From Dactylonectria macrodidyma (Eukaryota; Ascomycota; Sordariomycetes; Hypocreales; Nectriaceae), in assembly GCA_020744425.1 (NCBI GenBank), contig JAGMUV010000007.1, forward strand, positions 124,001 to 188,000: a DNA stretch of 64,000 nt. Reading direction: 5' to 3'. How positions within the stretch are numbered: the stretch's first letter is position 1; every line of letters starts with the position of its first letter. Shown here in pieces: positions 1 through 11,181 of the stretch. A program made the translations under genes and the position numbers. A model generated the notes under the pieces. That model ran no database searches and was not told the DNA's origin. It was given only the letters and a program-made list of their open reading frames with translations.

Positions 1-1384
1 TGTGCGTCAACCTTATTGCCAATCATCAAAGACGGGTGATTCCTCTGGGCTGGAATTTAAGAGGTACGAAATTTTGTCAGTGGGGGTTGCGGAAGAAGCG
101 AAGGCCAGTGTGGAGGGAATCTGAAACGAACGGAAGAGGACCTTTTGACTGGCTAAATTACGGCGACCACCCGGATAATTGGGGCCTACCTTAGTCTTTT
201 CTTACTCTTACCGCCAGGAACCAGCGCTAGGATTGCTGGCATTGGGAGGACCCTGTTCGTAGCCCGGGTGAGTCCCGCGGAACACACGGGGCTCGCCGCC
301 CTAACAGGCAACTGCAAACGCTTTAAGCCACAATCCTACATCAGGCGAGTATCACACCGTGATAATATTCCCGCCACGCCCTATTCTATTGTTACTTCCG
401 AAAAAAAACCCGCCCCCAGATGAATTTGTCTGAACACGGCCTTAAGAAACCCTGTACCTTCTCAGCTGACCTCACTTGCGACAGGCCATAATCGCTCATA
501 CAAGCGATGCGGAGTTGGTTCATACGACACCACATCGTAAACACATGCTTTGTCCCATCCCTAGCACTTGCTCATGTAAACTGCCCCATATCGACCACGC
601 TAGTCTCATCAAATATCACCTAAGTTGGCGTTTAACTTAGAAGGGCGGGCTGGTATGTTATTAGAGTCAACTCGCGAGTCCACGTCGCGGTCGACACGGG
701 GTGCGTCTTACGAAATGGAGGGGCTTTTTAACGAATGCCCGGATGACCGAGGAGCCTGGAACGATCAACCATCATGTAGATACGACCTTGAGTTTGGGCA
801 AGATGAATGTTTAGGCTTTGCGAGTTGAGTACTACTAGTAGATGGCACGCATCAATGAAACATTTGGCTGCTGTTTATCGCAATCCCTCCATCGCCTATC
901 AAACAGAATCGTTCATTTCTCTGGCCTTATCTCATCACCCATACAGCCGGTAACGACTTTAGTAGACGACAAATAATAAGTAAGGAGCCCATCTGGATGG
1001 AAGTATTGCCACTTTCCCTACTCAGCTGCGAGAAGAAGGTTTTAAATTCACTTGCTCAACTAACTAGGACCTGAGGGCAGTGATTGCTAAACGCAAGTCC
1101 TAGCATCTAACCGTTAGTTTAATCAGCTGATTCTGCGAACATTTTCGGGAAGAAGATCAATATGTAACCACAGGCTCTAAATTCGCGTTTATGAAAATGA
1201 AGGCGATCAACCGGCTAACAGGATTCAATGTCATTCCTACGCCTCCGAAATGGCAAATTCTTTAAAACAGAGCATGTACTTATGTGAGAGCATTGATGGG
1301 CTGTGGCATTGAGCTGAAAATGAAGTTGTATATGGAATGAATTTGAATCTTGCTTAGTTACACCTGAGTTGAACGTTTTCATCA
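1..1384. other. Intergenic, no gene recognised
   Basis: Only short open frames occur here, the longest 67 codons at 625-828. None shows a known motif, a biased composition or a convincing splice continuation. I see no tRNA or repeat. Confidence 0.5.
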
Positions 1385-3384
1385 CTATAACTTTGATCCA
1401 CGTGCCAGGCCTTGCTTTTCTCTGTCGCGTAACAAGCGTCGTAAGATCTTCCCGGATGGGCTCTTAGGGATAGCCTCAATGAATTCAATCCCGCCTTTCA
1501 ACCATTTGTAGTGAGCTTTATGGTCCTTGAAATGCTTGTGGATCTCTTGTGAGACCTTCTCGTCGCTTTCAGACTGCACTAAAGCAGACTTGACTACAAA
1601 TGCCTTGGGCAACTCTCCCGCACTGTCATCGGCTACTTGAACCACTGCGCAGTCATCGACTGCAGGGTGTGCTAGCAAATGCGATTCTAGCTCGGCTGGA
1701 GCAACTTGATGGCCCTGGTAATTCATTAGCTTTCTTTGTAGGTCACTGAAAAGTCGCGGATCAAGCGCACCTTGACCTTGATCAACTCTTTGATCCTGTC
1801 TAGAATAACAAGATGCTCGTCTCCCGAAGGAGTTTCTTTGATACAAACTTCATCACCAGTACGAAGCCAGCGGCCGCTGTCGTTCACGATGAATGTCTCG
1901 GCTGTGGCCTTCTCGTTGTTGAGGTAACCTAGTGTGACAGCAGGGGATTGAACTAGAAGTTCTCCAGGTTTGCCATGTTCTTGGACCTCGTTACCGTCAG
2001 AATCGATGATCTTCGCCAAGGTCCCCGGCAAGAGACAGCCTGCAGAGCCGAAAAGCATATCATTCTCTCCAGTTGAGGAAACGACTGGACTGGTTTCCGT
2101 TAATCCGTAGCCCTGGGTGAGATTCCACCTCGGAAAGGCTGCTCGGAGTGTGTTGGCAGTTTCTCGTCCCAAAGGAGCTGCGGCTGTATAAACACAGCGG
2201 ACGGAACTGAGATCATATTTGAGGACCTTGCTAATATTTCGTGTTAACTGTATGATGATCGGAGGCACCTACACCGGATTAGATCAGATGGAACAGATCA
2301 ATGTGGAATGGCTGACTTACCAGAAGTAATTGTTCAATCCTAAACCTCTCAACAGCTTTGAGAAATGGATCAAACTCAAATCTCGGGAGTACAATAACTT
2401 CATCTCCGCGGTAAAGCGCCATGTGGGTGATGAAAACTAGACCATAAATGTGGCTAAATGGTAGTAGGCCCAGTTCAACCTGCGTTGCCACGCCAAATTG
2501 CTTTCGTCCTACACTCTCTAATGTTGTAAGTTGCATGATATTGGAGATCACGTTTAGGTGTGATATCATCACACCTTTCTTGAATGCATATTAGGCTTGA
2601 TCCAAAACATCGGGATACGTGAACGTACTGGTAGTCCGCTTGTTCCACTCGAGTAGCATAGGAAGGCAACCTGCCTTGCACCTTGTCCCCTCGACCATTT
2701 CAAAGGTGGCAACACTGGAAGACTTGAGCCCTCAGCAACGAGGGTTTCAATCGACTGTGTTGAGTTGTTGGTCGAGTCCCCGGCCACATCCATAATGAAG
2801 ATATTTCTATCTGGAATATCCAGAGCCTGGGCAGCCTTCTGCGCAGTGCTCAAAAGGGAAACACAAGTGACAATTGCCTTGGCCCCTGAGGAACGCAATT
2901 GGACCTCGAGCTCAGTAGCTGAGAATACGGCATTCGCAGTAGTCACAATGCCCGATAGTCGATGCACTGCATGGGCAACCGGAATATAGTCCACCAACAA
3001 GGAGTTAGTGTGGATACGATCGCCGCGTGGAGTCTTGGTCGCTTACTGTGTTGACAGAAAAGATACAGACAACTTTGTCCCATGGAGTTTCGGTGTTTGG
3101 TTCCCATTGCATGCGACTGGAAAGTGCTCTCGCAAGGCACTCTGCACGGTCCCGAACTTCGAGGGGCGAGACCTTCTTTCCAGTGATACCGCAAGTGAAG
3201 CTCGGTAGGCTCGTCTCTAATGGCTGGCGCCCGTATCGCTCATCATTCAAGAAATCGAAAATGGGCACCGAATCGGGGGGTTCTAAGTGGTTTGTGAGGT
3301 CAGCCAGAATGAGTCAAGGCATGGAGGATTATTGGCTGTACCAAATGGTAATTGGGGTACCCAAGCCGGAGGTTTAAAGACCAT
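1385..3384 (-). CDS. 4-coumarate-CoA ligase-like acyl-CoA synthetase, peroxisomal (PTS1), possible splice-site defect
   Basis: ANL-superfamily adenylating enzyme: it activates a carboxylic acid with ATP and loads it onto CoA. I join six exons: 3384-3342, 3282-3047, 2994-2629, 2578-2321, 2268-1771 and 1714-1385. They give 576 residues, the usual length of fungal 4CL-like enzymes. The start at 3384 gives the N-terminus MVFKPPAWVPQLPF, typical of the family. Visible motifs are SSGTSGLP (P-loop, A3), GYGLTETSP (A5), RTGDE (A7), DRIKELIKVKGHQVAPAELE split by the last intron (A8) and PKSPSGKILRR (A10 lysine). The C-terminus is SKL, a canonical type 1 peroxisomal signal. The substrate cannot be read from sequence. 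All introns are GT-AG except intron 2 (3046-2995), which ends TTG instead of TAG; no other acceptor keeps the frame, so the gene may be damaged, unusually spliced or misread at one base. Confidence 0.88.
2995..3046 (-). other. Intron 2 of the CoA-ligase gene with non-consensus TG acceptor
   Basis: The donor is GTAAGC and a CTAAC branch motif lies about 10 nt before the junction, as in the neighbouring introns. The junction demanded by the conserved NTVDYIPVAHAV stretch falls after TTG. One base change from TAG would explain it. Confidence 0.7.
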
Positions 3385-4262
3385 TCTGATCGACAGCTCT
3401 TCTACCTGTCTATGAGTAAATATTCTCAATTTAGAATTAAGATTTTTGACAAAGCGCTCACCTCGGAAAGAGAAATGGTGTAGAAGGTTGGTGATAATTA
3501 AGGCCTTATATTCTTAGAAGTCGAATCTCGGACACAATACCGCCGATTCGCGGGTTAGGCTCTGTGCTTGGCTTTGGTGAGATTTTTAGGGGACTCACTC
3601 ACTTATTTAAAGGCCACGGATAGGCACCTAGCGTTCGTTTGCTTGGCCACTGCTGCGCCTCGGGTTTGGATACCGATCATTGCAGCCGGGTTTGAGACCC
3701 GAGGACCGAGACCCGAGTGTTGTAGATACTACGTAATGACAAAAGAGCAGCCGTTGTGTACTTACGAATAGCTAATGTCTGTGCTCTGGCTCTTGAAAGT
3801 AAGTCGTGGAAAATTCCTTGGAGACATCATGTTGTGCGCATGCTGGGTGAGATTTGCCGCAGATGAATGCCGGGCTCCGAGGCGTGATAGCTGTCTTATT
3901 GACAATTTCGTCCCAAGCCGTCTTCACCTGCAAGTTCCCCGCATTTGATTCCCGGGCCGCCGTCAGAGGACAACTGACGTGGAGATTGATAACCTAAGCC
4001 AATTTCGGCTAAGCATTGCTAGTCACAGCATAACATCCCAGTATCCGCTGCTTCAACCGCAGCAATGAATCAATGCCACATTGAGGGTGCCACAGAAGAT
4101 AAACAAGCCCTCCATACCACCACTAGGGCTATAATTTTATTAAGATAAGGAACATCATTAAGATACCAGTCCATTTTACCACCTGGGAGGGTCCGGCCTT
4201 CGTGTACGAGGCTGTAATCTCCCTATCCACAGTCATTTTGACATTTGTCTATTTGTCTTTGC
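3385..4262. other. Intergenic, no gene recognised
   Basis: This lies between the 5' end of the CoA-ligase gene and the 3' end of the F-box gene. It would hold the CoA-ligase promoter. I see no coding signal or repeat. Confidence 0.5.
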
Positions 4263-5924
4263 TTATGAGCGAGGACAGCGGCAGTAGCCATATGTTGAGT
4301 GATAATTGCCGCAGGACATGTTGTCACACGCTTCCGAATTATCAGCTCTGGAATTTCCATCATTGCAGTTTCCTTCAAGGGCATGTAACCACTCGCTGCT
4401 TGGAAATTCATCAGCAGCATCCCTGTCAAGACTAGTAGACCACCAAAACCCAATACGTCGCTGGTAGTCGAAAGACACACAGGTTCTCTCTTCGGGAGGC
4501 CAAATAGGGTAGCAACACCGCTCGAAGCTAAGCGGTCCTCCGAAACCGCCTACATAATGAAACAGTCCTTGGCATTTTGACCGCTGGCGACTGAAATCCG
4601 AATTTGTATGAAGGCAAGAAAATCCAAGGCCAGGATTCATCTGTTTGGGGGATTCTAGAGCATTCTTATATCGGAGACAGTTGCAGCCTTTGAATAAGGG
4701 GAAACAGTCCATTTCTGGTATAGTTCCAGTGGCAACTTGTGGGAGTAGAAATTGCCCTACCTCATCTCGAAAAGACTTCGCGGCCGCGAGCACGTCACTC
4801 GCATAAAGCCGATTCTCGGTATCAAGACGAATCTGGTCTGTGTGTGGACACCATGAGAGTAATAGGAAAATAAGACGATCTCCTGAGACTGAAATATTAA
4901 ACTCCAGTCGAGCTGTTGGCCAATCGGGTTCCGCATCTGTATCGGCGGTTGACTTGCATGCGTGTCGGTGCGTTGGATGTTGGCAAACTCTCAGCGTTAT
5001 ATCTCTCCCTTTTCGGCCTGGAAGGTGGCGTGCCACGTCTGCCCAGGTGATGACTTCGTGGCGACACAGACGGATATGTCCTTCTCGCCCTAAGCAGATG
5101 GGATGTCTCCGACGTTTTTGTCCTGCTGAAAATACAGCGGAGGGATGCTTTGCTAGACACCCCCAGCAATATGTCCAGTCGCGATCATTCAGGGGTTTGA
5201 ACTTGCATCTTGTAGGAATGGTCTCTGCCGGGGCGAAATCGTGGCGAATCTGACACTTAAGACAATAAGAAGAGTCTCTCCTATTCCGAGCGACGATATC
5301 TTCTTTGAGCTTTTTCTTGGCTTTTTTAGAAACTTTTCGAGAAAAATCTCTGCCAAAACAACGCATCGCCTTGACGTATTGTGGTTCCAGATGGCGTCGT
5401 TCATTGGGGTCAATGAGGCCGGGAGTGGGATTTTGCTGGCAAAATGAGCAGTGCGAGGATGCTGAGAAGGGATGTCCTCGGAATATGCCATCATCTGCGA
5501 CGGAACGAAATCGACGAGAAACATGGCGGAGGCAGAAAAACGTGGCCCTATCATCTTGTATCCCGCCGAATATCACCAAAAAGATTTCATCCGGAAGACG
5601 ATAAATGGCGCTGTAGCGGGCGTTGTAAGATGAAGCGGCATCAATGCGGTTCATTGTCTGCTGAAGTACAGACAGTTTGAACTGTACTCGACGCTGCCAT
5701 TCTTTGTGCACCAAATAGGCTACAAAAGACTCAGACAGGCGCCACTGATCTTCGTTTGAATTTGGGGGATTGTTTGAATGTGAGAGTTCGTTTGAATATG
5801 GGGGTTCGTCGGGTGGCGATTGATTCTCAGCCTGGCTGCTGAAAATCTGTATTAGAAAATGATATGAAAAGCTAAATGCCTTCCAAACCGAGTGCAGTAT
5901 CAGCAGGAACTCAAAAGTCTTCAT
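4263..5924 (-). CDS. Cys-rich F-box protein, function unknown
   Basis: The open frame encodes about 553 residues without an intron. An F-box-like stretch near residue 115 (YRLPDEIFLVIFGGI, then CLRHVSRRFRSVADD) suggests a substrate adaptor of an SCF ubiquitin ligase. It is followed by cysteine and histidine clusters (CSFCQQ, YCLKCQIRH, YCWGCLAKH, and further CxxH-type pairs) that look zinc-binding. The first AUG is at 5924. The first 35 residues are hydrophobic and then turn into a low-complexity S/N/P stretch with repeated SN dipeptides, so either a signal-anchor or an unrecognised 5' intron is possible. Fungal genomes carry many divergent F-box proteins of this type and the target cannot be guessed. 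Confidence 0.7.
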   Translation of the reverse strand: MKTFEFLLILHSVWKAFSFSYHFLIQIFSSQAENQSPPDEPPYSNELSHSNNPPNSNEDQWRLSESFVAYLVHKEWQRRVQFKLSVLQQTMNRIDAASSYNARYSAIYRLPDEIFLVIFGGIQDDRATFFCLRHVSRRFRSVADDGIFRGHPFSASSHCSFCQQNPTPGLIDPNERRHLEPQYVKAMRCFGRDFSRKVSKKAKKKLKEDIVARNRRDSSYCLKCQIRHDFAPAETIPTRCKFKPLNDRDWTYCWGCLAKHPSAVFSAGQKRRRHPICLGREGHIRLCRHEVITWADVARHLPGRKGRDITLRVCQHPTHRHACKSTADTDAEPDWPTARLEFNISVSGDRLIFLLLSWCPHTDQIRLDTENRLYASDVLAAAKSFRDEVGQFLLPQVATGTIPEMDCFPLFKGCNCLRYKNALESPKQMNPGLGFSCLHTNSDFSRQRSKCQGLFHYVGGFGGPLSFERCCYPIWPPEERTCVSFDYQRRIGFWWSTSLDRDAADEFPSSEWLHALEGNCNDGNSRADNSEACDNMSCGNYHSTYGYCRCPRS

Positions 5925-7663
5925 TTTCACAACCAACGAAAGGGAGTATGTTTTTATCAGAATTGTTTCGGGTTCATTCGCCTTTTATGCAGTTTCAATA
6001 TAGAAAGGTTTCCCAGACAATAAGGTTCCGTATTTTCTTTCCCTTGCATTCCAAATTTTCTGTAATACATCAAGGTGTTTATGTTTTGACTTTGTGAGAG
6101 CATGCCTTGAATTTGTTAGATAGAGCATGTTAAATGAAGGTTTTGGACTCCTCAGCTTCATTGTAAGCTCCAAAAACTTATTTGCGACCGATTCCATGTT
6201 CAGAGCATGCGCAAAAGAAGACTGAAGAACTTTTTGGTGATACTTCTGTACCTCAGAGGCGTGATCTCTTACTACCTATATTATCATCAGTGGCAAATCG
6301 ACTTTTCTAGATACTTGATCTAGGCAGCAAAGAGTACAGAAGGATTGGGCATCAGCACTGTCACACGGACCAATAGAAAGGTTAGCTGTGCATGGGGCTG
6401 GATCCGTAACGTGGTTTCCTTCAAACCTAAATAGAGACTTTAAACCTAGCCCACCCTCAACAGCCAGATAGTCCTATCGTCGGCTTGTGACGGTTTCATC
6501 AGTTCAAGGTTTCCAGGCCAGCCGGCTCCCTAGAGATAAATAGTTAGCTTCCTCCCCCCCTTGGCAGAGGGAAAAGACAAGATCTTCCATCGTCACCAGG
6601 CTGTCTCGACTGTTCCATTCTGACCGATAGGCTCAAGACGAAGGGCTTCAGTCGTAACGTCTTGGTCTGTAATGTCAAACTGCTACCATCAACACTCGGT
6701 CTAAAGTACAAGACTACCACATAATACATACCCAAGTGCAAAAGCTTCACCGCTCATCAGTCGATCAAACTGTTCTTAGATGACTCGATGTATAGTGAAC
6801 TACTAGCATCTAGAAAGATTGATACGTCAGAGTAAATAAATATTGAGGAGTGCGGGTTGCTCTCAAGTTCGCACAGAAAGCTTTCTGTCGTAAGTGCGTT
6901 GGTGCTTCCAGTCAGGTGGCTCAAAATTTTAGCACTGGGAGTGACTTCATCAGCCTCTCGCAAGTGCGTCTAATTCGGTGTGATATCGGGATATCTAGGG
7001 ATGGAAGCATCTACACCAAGCTCGCTATCAAACTGCAACTCCATTTGTGATCTACCCCTCCTACACCTTTCATCGACAAAGTTCACTGTGTGGGTGTCAG
7101 CCTTCATAATACTTATGACCTAGTTGGACTAACGAGATTTTGGGGTCTCCATCCATATCTGATCTCATGTAAAGGTGAGCTTCTATGTACTGTGCAACCC
7201 AGAATCTGCAGCTGCATCACACTTGCGACGTCTGAATCATATTTTATGTGCCAGCACACATGTCCGACCAGCCTGGCTGCATGTCCTGTACATCTTATAA
7301 ACATTAGCACTAGAGAGGCCCTATATTGTAGCGCACCCAGCCCACTAGTTTGCTTTAAATATATCTCATATCACTAAAGCTATAGTAAATTTTGCAGATA
7401 TCAGCTTATGGCAATATAAGGCTGAGTGTACTATTAAGTGCTGAGGAGGGATTTGAGAGTTTGGCATCCTTAGTATAAGCAAAGACTTGTAAAATGGTAC
7501 TCTGTAGCCTCACAAACTCGATATGTAAGTAAACGAGTGAAGCATTGTCATTCAAACAATCATGTGGGGCTCAATGTTTGTACATGAGTCCTTGCTTATA
7601 ACTTAGATATCTCGACTTACATTCTCTATCGATCCTCATAGTCCTGTACCAAACTCATTCCGC
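5925..7663. other. Long intergenic stretch, no gene recognised
   Basis: About 1.7 kb, rich in A and T, with only short open frames on both strands and no recognisable motif. I found no terminal inverted repeats or transposase-like sequence. Confidence 0.5.
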
Positions 7664-8422
7664 TCACGCAGGTGATATGCGCGCGTACATAACCATAGGC
7701 TTACCTTGTCCCGGACTTCGTTGTTCAGTTTCAAACCCTTGCAACTTAGTAACCAAATGACCGAGCTTGTGAAAGCCGTAAGTCCGAGGATCAAATTCTG
7801 GATATTGTTTGGTGATAAGAGCGCCGACTTTAGCGAGGTTAGCCCATCCCGCCTCATCTGACGACGCCTCGATCGCCTTCTGCAAGCGCTCCGTGACGGC
7901 GCTGTCAATCTGAATCTCTGTAGATAGTGTCCTCTGAGGCGATTGGGGTGAAATAACGATATCAGCTCTCTCTTGCTTTTCCGGGAGAATGTTCTCGATG
8001 TAGATGAACTTGTCGCAGGCTTTGACGAAAGGTGCAGGCGTCTTGCGCTCGCCAAAGCCGTACACGACGAGGCCCGACTCGCGGATGCGCGTGGCCAGAC
8101 GGGTGAAGTCGCTATCGCTGGAGACGATGCAGAAGCCATCAAAACGATTGGTATAGAGGAGGTCCATTGCGTCGATGATCATGGCAGAGTCGGTTGCATT
8201 CTTTCCGTGTGTGTACGGGAACTGCTGGACCGGCTGGATTGACTGTGTGAGGAGCTGTTCCTTCCAGCCCGTCAAAGTCGTGCCAGTCCAATCTCCATAA
8301 GCCCGTCTAACGAAAGCGGTGCCGTATTTGGCGATTTCAGCGAGCAGTGCTCCGGCCGATTTTGGTGACGCGTTGTCGGCGTCAATGAGAACAGCGAGCT
8401 TGGTCGTCGCCTCTGAGGACAT
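7664..8422 (-). CDS. NYN-domain protein with C-terminal OST-HTH/LOTUS domain
   Basis: This 252-residue intronless protein has an N-terminal NYN (PIN-like) fold of the LabA/DUF88 type. The acidic residues of the presumed metal site are visible in LIDADN (about residue 12), GKNATDSAMIIDAMD (about 73-87) and SSDSDF (about 101-106), so it is probably an RNase or RNA-binding relative. Residues about 175-245 fit an OST-HTH/LOTUS winged helix (AIEASSDEAGWANLAKVGAL, then FDPRTYGFHKLGHLV), a module that binds RNA or protein partners. The pairing is known from bacterial and some eukaryotic proteins. The AUG at 8422 directly precedes the NYN core. There is no signal peptide or TM segment, so it is probably cytosolic or nuclear. 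The neighbours give no functional hint. Confidence 0.9.
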   Translation of the reverse strand: MSSEATTKLAVLIDADNASPKSAGALLAEIAKYGTAFVRRAYGDWTGTTLTGWKEQLLTQSIQPVQQFPYTHGKNATDSAMIIDAMDLLYTNRFDGFCIVSSDSDFTRLATRIRESGLVVYGFGERKTPAPFVKACDKFIYIENILPEKQERADIVISPQSPQRTLSTEIQIDSAVTERLQKAIEASSDEAGWANLAKVGALITKQYPEFDPRTYGFHKLGHLVTKLQGFETEQRSPGQGKPMVMYARISPA

Positions 8423-8966
8423 TGTGTTTTAATGGTTAAGTCGATGGTTTATGGATGAATCGGCTAGGAGGAAAAAATCATACTCGAAACAATTCACGCT
8501 CGGAGTTGTTAGGTATAAGTTGGGAGGAGATTAGGCCTCAACTTCCCAAGGTTTCGGATAGATGCTTAGGTGTGGCCAAGTTCTCACCTGAAATACAAGG
8601 CTGCAAGGCACTCTGCCAATCCCTTTGCTTCCCAAGACCCTAGTTCTATTGGCGCTGTGATAAGCGCTGTTGTTCAAGGGTCGGTCGGTGGCCTAACTCA
8701 AGCAGCCCCACTATAAGATTCCTTCCCCAAGGAATCGAAGAGCGCAACGACACGATGCCGAAGATCCAAGGCTGTGAGATTTGTTCTCTGTGAGGTTGTT
8801 ACGCACCGGTAGCCTACTACTGGTATTAGTTTAACAAAGATTTTTCACCCTCTCTTTAGTCTGGACCACATCGATGATCAATTGAACATAGTAGCTAGGT
8901 GTGAACAAAACTTACCAGTTTCATGGTCTGTATCGTCAGCCCAACCGGTCCATATTCAATCAAATC
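8423..8966. other. Intergenic, no gene recognised
   Basis: Upstream region of the NYN gene and 5' flank of the tRNA. No further gene is seen. Confidence 0.5.
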
Positions 8967-9052
8967 GGCTTCATGGTCTAGTGGTATGATTCGTGCTTTG
9001 GGAACCTCAACTCAGCTGCACGAGGCCCCGGGTTCGAGCCCCGGTGGAGCCC
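8967..9052 (+). tRNA. tRNA-Pro(UGG) with a 14-nt intron
   Basis: The acceptor stem GGCTTCA pairs with TGGAGCC (9045-9051), and the discriminator is C9052. The anticodon stem is CGTGC (8992-8996) with GCACG (9018-9022). The loop begins TTTGGG, which gives anticodon TGG at 8999-9001. A 14-nt intron (9003-9016) sits one base 3' of the anticodon, the canonical eukaryotic position. The T arm contains GGTTCGAGCC. It reads CCA proline codons. Confidence 0.96.
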
Positions 9053-9317
9053 CGATTACTTACTTTTTGTCCTGTCACAGGTCGTTTTCTTATCCTTGCC
9101 ATCTCGTGGGGGTCACTTAGTATAAATAACTCCCCCAGCTAACTTAAGAGCTAGCTGATGAGAAGAGGTTGTCTCAACGCAAGGCTGGTTCTCGTTTGAT
9201 AGGGGTTAGAGCTGGTTCGAAGGTGAATAAAGCCCTTGAAATTGTGCAACTAGTAAGTCTATTCATGGGGCGGAAGTGGGTCAACTGGGGTATCTTCATA
9301 TGTCTAGTAGACGCTGC

Positions 9318-10662
9318 TCATCTTCTCATCTTCTTCCATAGCCATGCCAACATAACAGAAAAGCTCAACAGGAAGGATGCTATTCCACACACCCAGGCAA
9401 GCTCAGTCATGTAAGGTGAACCCCAATGCCACGTTGCTGCGCTCACTACATCATCCGCATTCAACAAGTCTACACCTTCTTGGGCAAGCGTTCGCCACAC
9501 ATAGTTCCGATATGATATAGGCCAACTCGGCAACTCCCAGTACCGCGATTTTAGGTTGAGTTGTCTAGCGGCTTTAATCTGTCGTCGCATGATCTTTAGC
9601 TGTGACAGGCTGAACCCTGTGAAAACGGTTCCAATGGCCCGCCAGAAGGACACCGAGGCAGTGTAGAATTCGTTCTCTTCAACCTTTAGGCAAGAATCAT
9701 CCGACTGCCGACAGAAGTCTGGATTAGTCAACGAGTCAAGAGGCGCATCGAGAAAAACGTCGTGATATTGTTGCCATCGTTTTGAGTTGGCGCCAATGTT
9801 GACGTCGCGGCGCTTGGCTATGTTGCCAGTCCCCACGACTGTAATGGGACCAGGCCAGAAAGACTGGTGTGGGGATGCCGACGGAGGTTTTTGGTGTCGA
9901 GATAGGTAGTTCTTGTCGCGGAGAGGCTGCAATTGTTTGAGGACCACGGGCCAAGTGGCGGCTGGATCGTCTTTGACGTCAATAAACAATATGAGGGTTG
10001 TGTTAGGGTGAGTTGCGAAGACACCAGAAGCTTGACCGTTGTCCCTTAGATGGTTTGGCGAAGTGGCCGAGTTCATAGAGTCCAAAATCTGTAAAAGCGG
10101 ATCGATGTACAAGGATCGGAGTGTTTTAGTTGGAGTGAGAGACCACCAATGATGTGCGACCAAAAGGTCTTTTCCATCTTTGCTGAGCCAAACGTCTGCC
10201 TCCACACTGGCGCATCCCACCGAAAGCGCTGTAAATAGCGGACGAGGTCGCAGATAATCGTTGTGAGAGTGACACATGACGGGGGAGACGAGAGATGACA
10301 GTTCCTCAATCCATTTTGTGGCGCTATCCGTCGAGTTGCCGTTCTTCTCGAATGGGTCGATGAGCTTCGAGCCTGATGAAGTAAATGCATAGAGTAGGAG
10401 TAAAGTTGTTCTATACGAAATTAGCTGCGGTGCATGTGCTGCACCCAACCCCCTAGTTGCACCAAACTTACACAGCCAATACCACTCCGACAACGACTGT
10501 CCGCCACAGGTTGGCGACTTTGGCAAGTTTAACACCCTCTTGCTTTTTCCGCGAGACGAGGTTTTCGGGTTCCCACAAGTCATCAGGGCTCGTTGAGGGA
10601 AGACGCTCGTATGCAGCGGGATCCTGGCGGTTCCGACCCCAGGAAAGGCCTTGGAATTTCAT
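9318..10662 (-). CDS. Aim6-like membrane protein with PLC-like phosphodiesterase fold
   Basis: Two exons (10662-10472 and 10410-9318) give 427 residues. The intron (10471-10411, GTAAGT to TATAG) lies inside a hydrophobic segment at about residues 50-73, giving a short cytosolic N-terminus and one TM anchor. The following domain resembles the fungal Altered Inheritance of Mitochondria 6 family, related to PI-PLC/GDPD phosphodiesterases: MCHSHNDYLRPRPLFTAL and VGCASVEADVWL carry the conserved His, Asn, Asp, Glu and Asp, followed by LLVAHHW and TLILFIDVKDD. A second hydrophobic segment with a basic end (WLWKKMRR) closes the protein. The enzymatic activity of the family is not established. AUG 10662 is chosen because it gives the TM anchor after splicing. 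Confidence 0.88.
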
Positions 10663-11181
10663 ACTTGATCACGCGCCGACAGCGATGGAGGATAAAGGCG
10701 AGATCTCGAAGAAATACGAAAAAGCCATGAAGAAAGAAACAAGATGTGAGGGAAAAAAAGAGGCCTTTCTTTCATGCGGTAATGCTATCTTGCTCAGGCG
10801 CTATCTTGATCATGTGCTAACAATCTTGGTCTTCAACTAGTGTTTGCGGTCGTATTACAGCAGGGCTGGAACGCACGTGGTCCCACTTACACCATGACCC
10901 ACGACCAATCCCATGACCGAGCTCAGCCACGAACATGAACCACAAGTCATTTGCCATGTCTGTGTGAATGGGGACCTTGACAATCAATCGCTCTTTTGTC
11001 TCAAAAACAAGGATCTTTTCTCGGCCATCAGCTATTTTTAGTCGCGCATGTGCTCATGATATGCTGGAGGAGTCTGTGATAGTGACTTATTTTGTCCCGC
11101 TGCAATTGTGTCACAGTCTAGACTCGAGAGGAATGGCGACTACCTAATTCCTTGCCGCTGATACTCACCGCCGAATCATCT
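10663..11181. other. Intergenic, no gene recognised
   Basis: Promoter side of the Aim6-like gene and 3' flank of the FAD monooxygenase gene. Nothing else is supported. Confidence 0.5.

Noticed and set aside
4840..5253. 137-codon plus-strand frame
   Set aside because: Antisense to the F-box gene, no recognisable motif.
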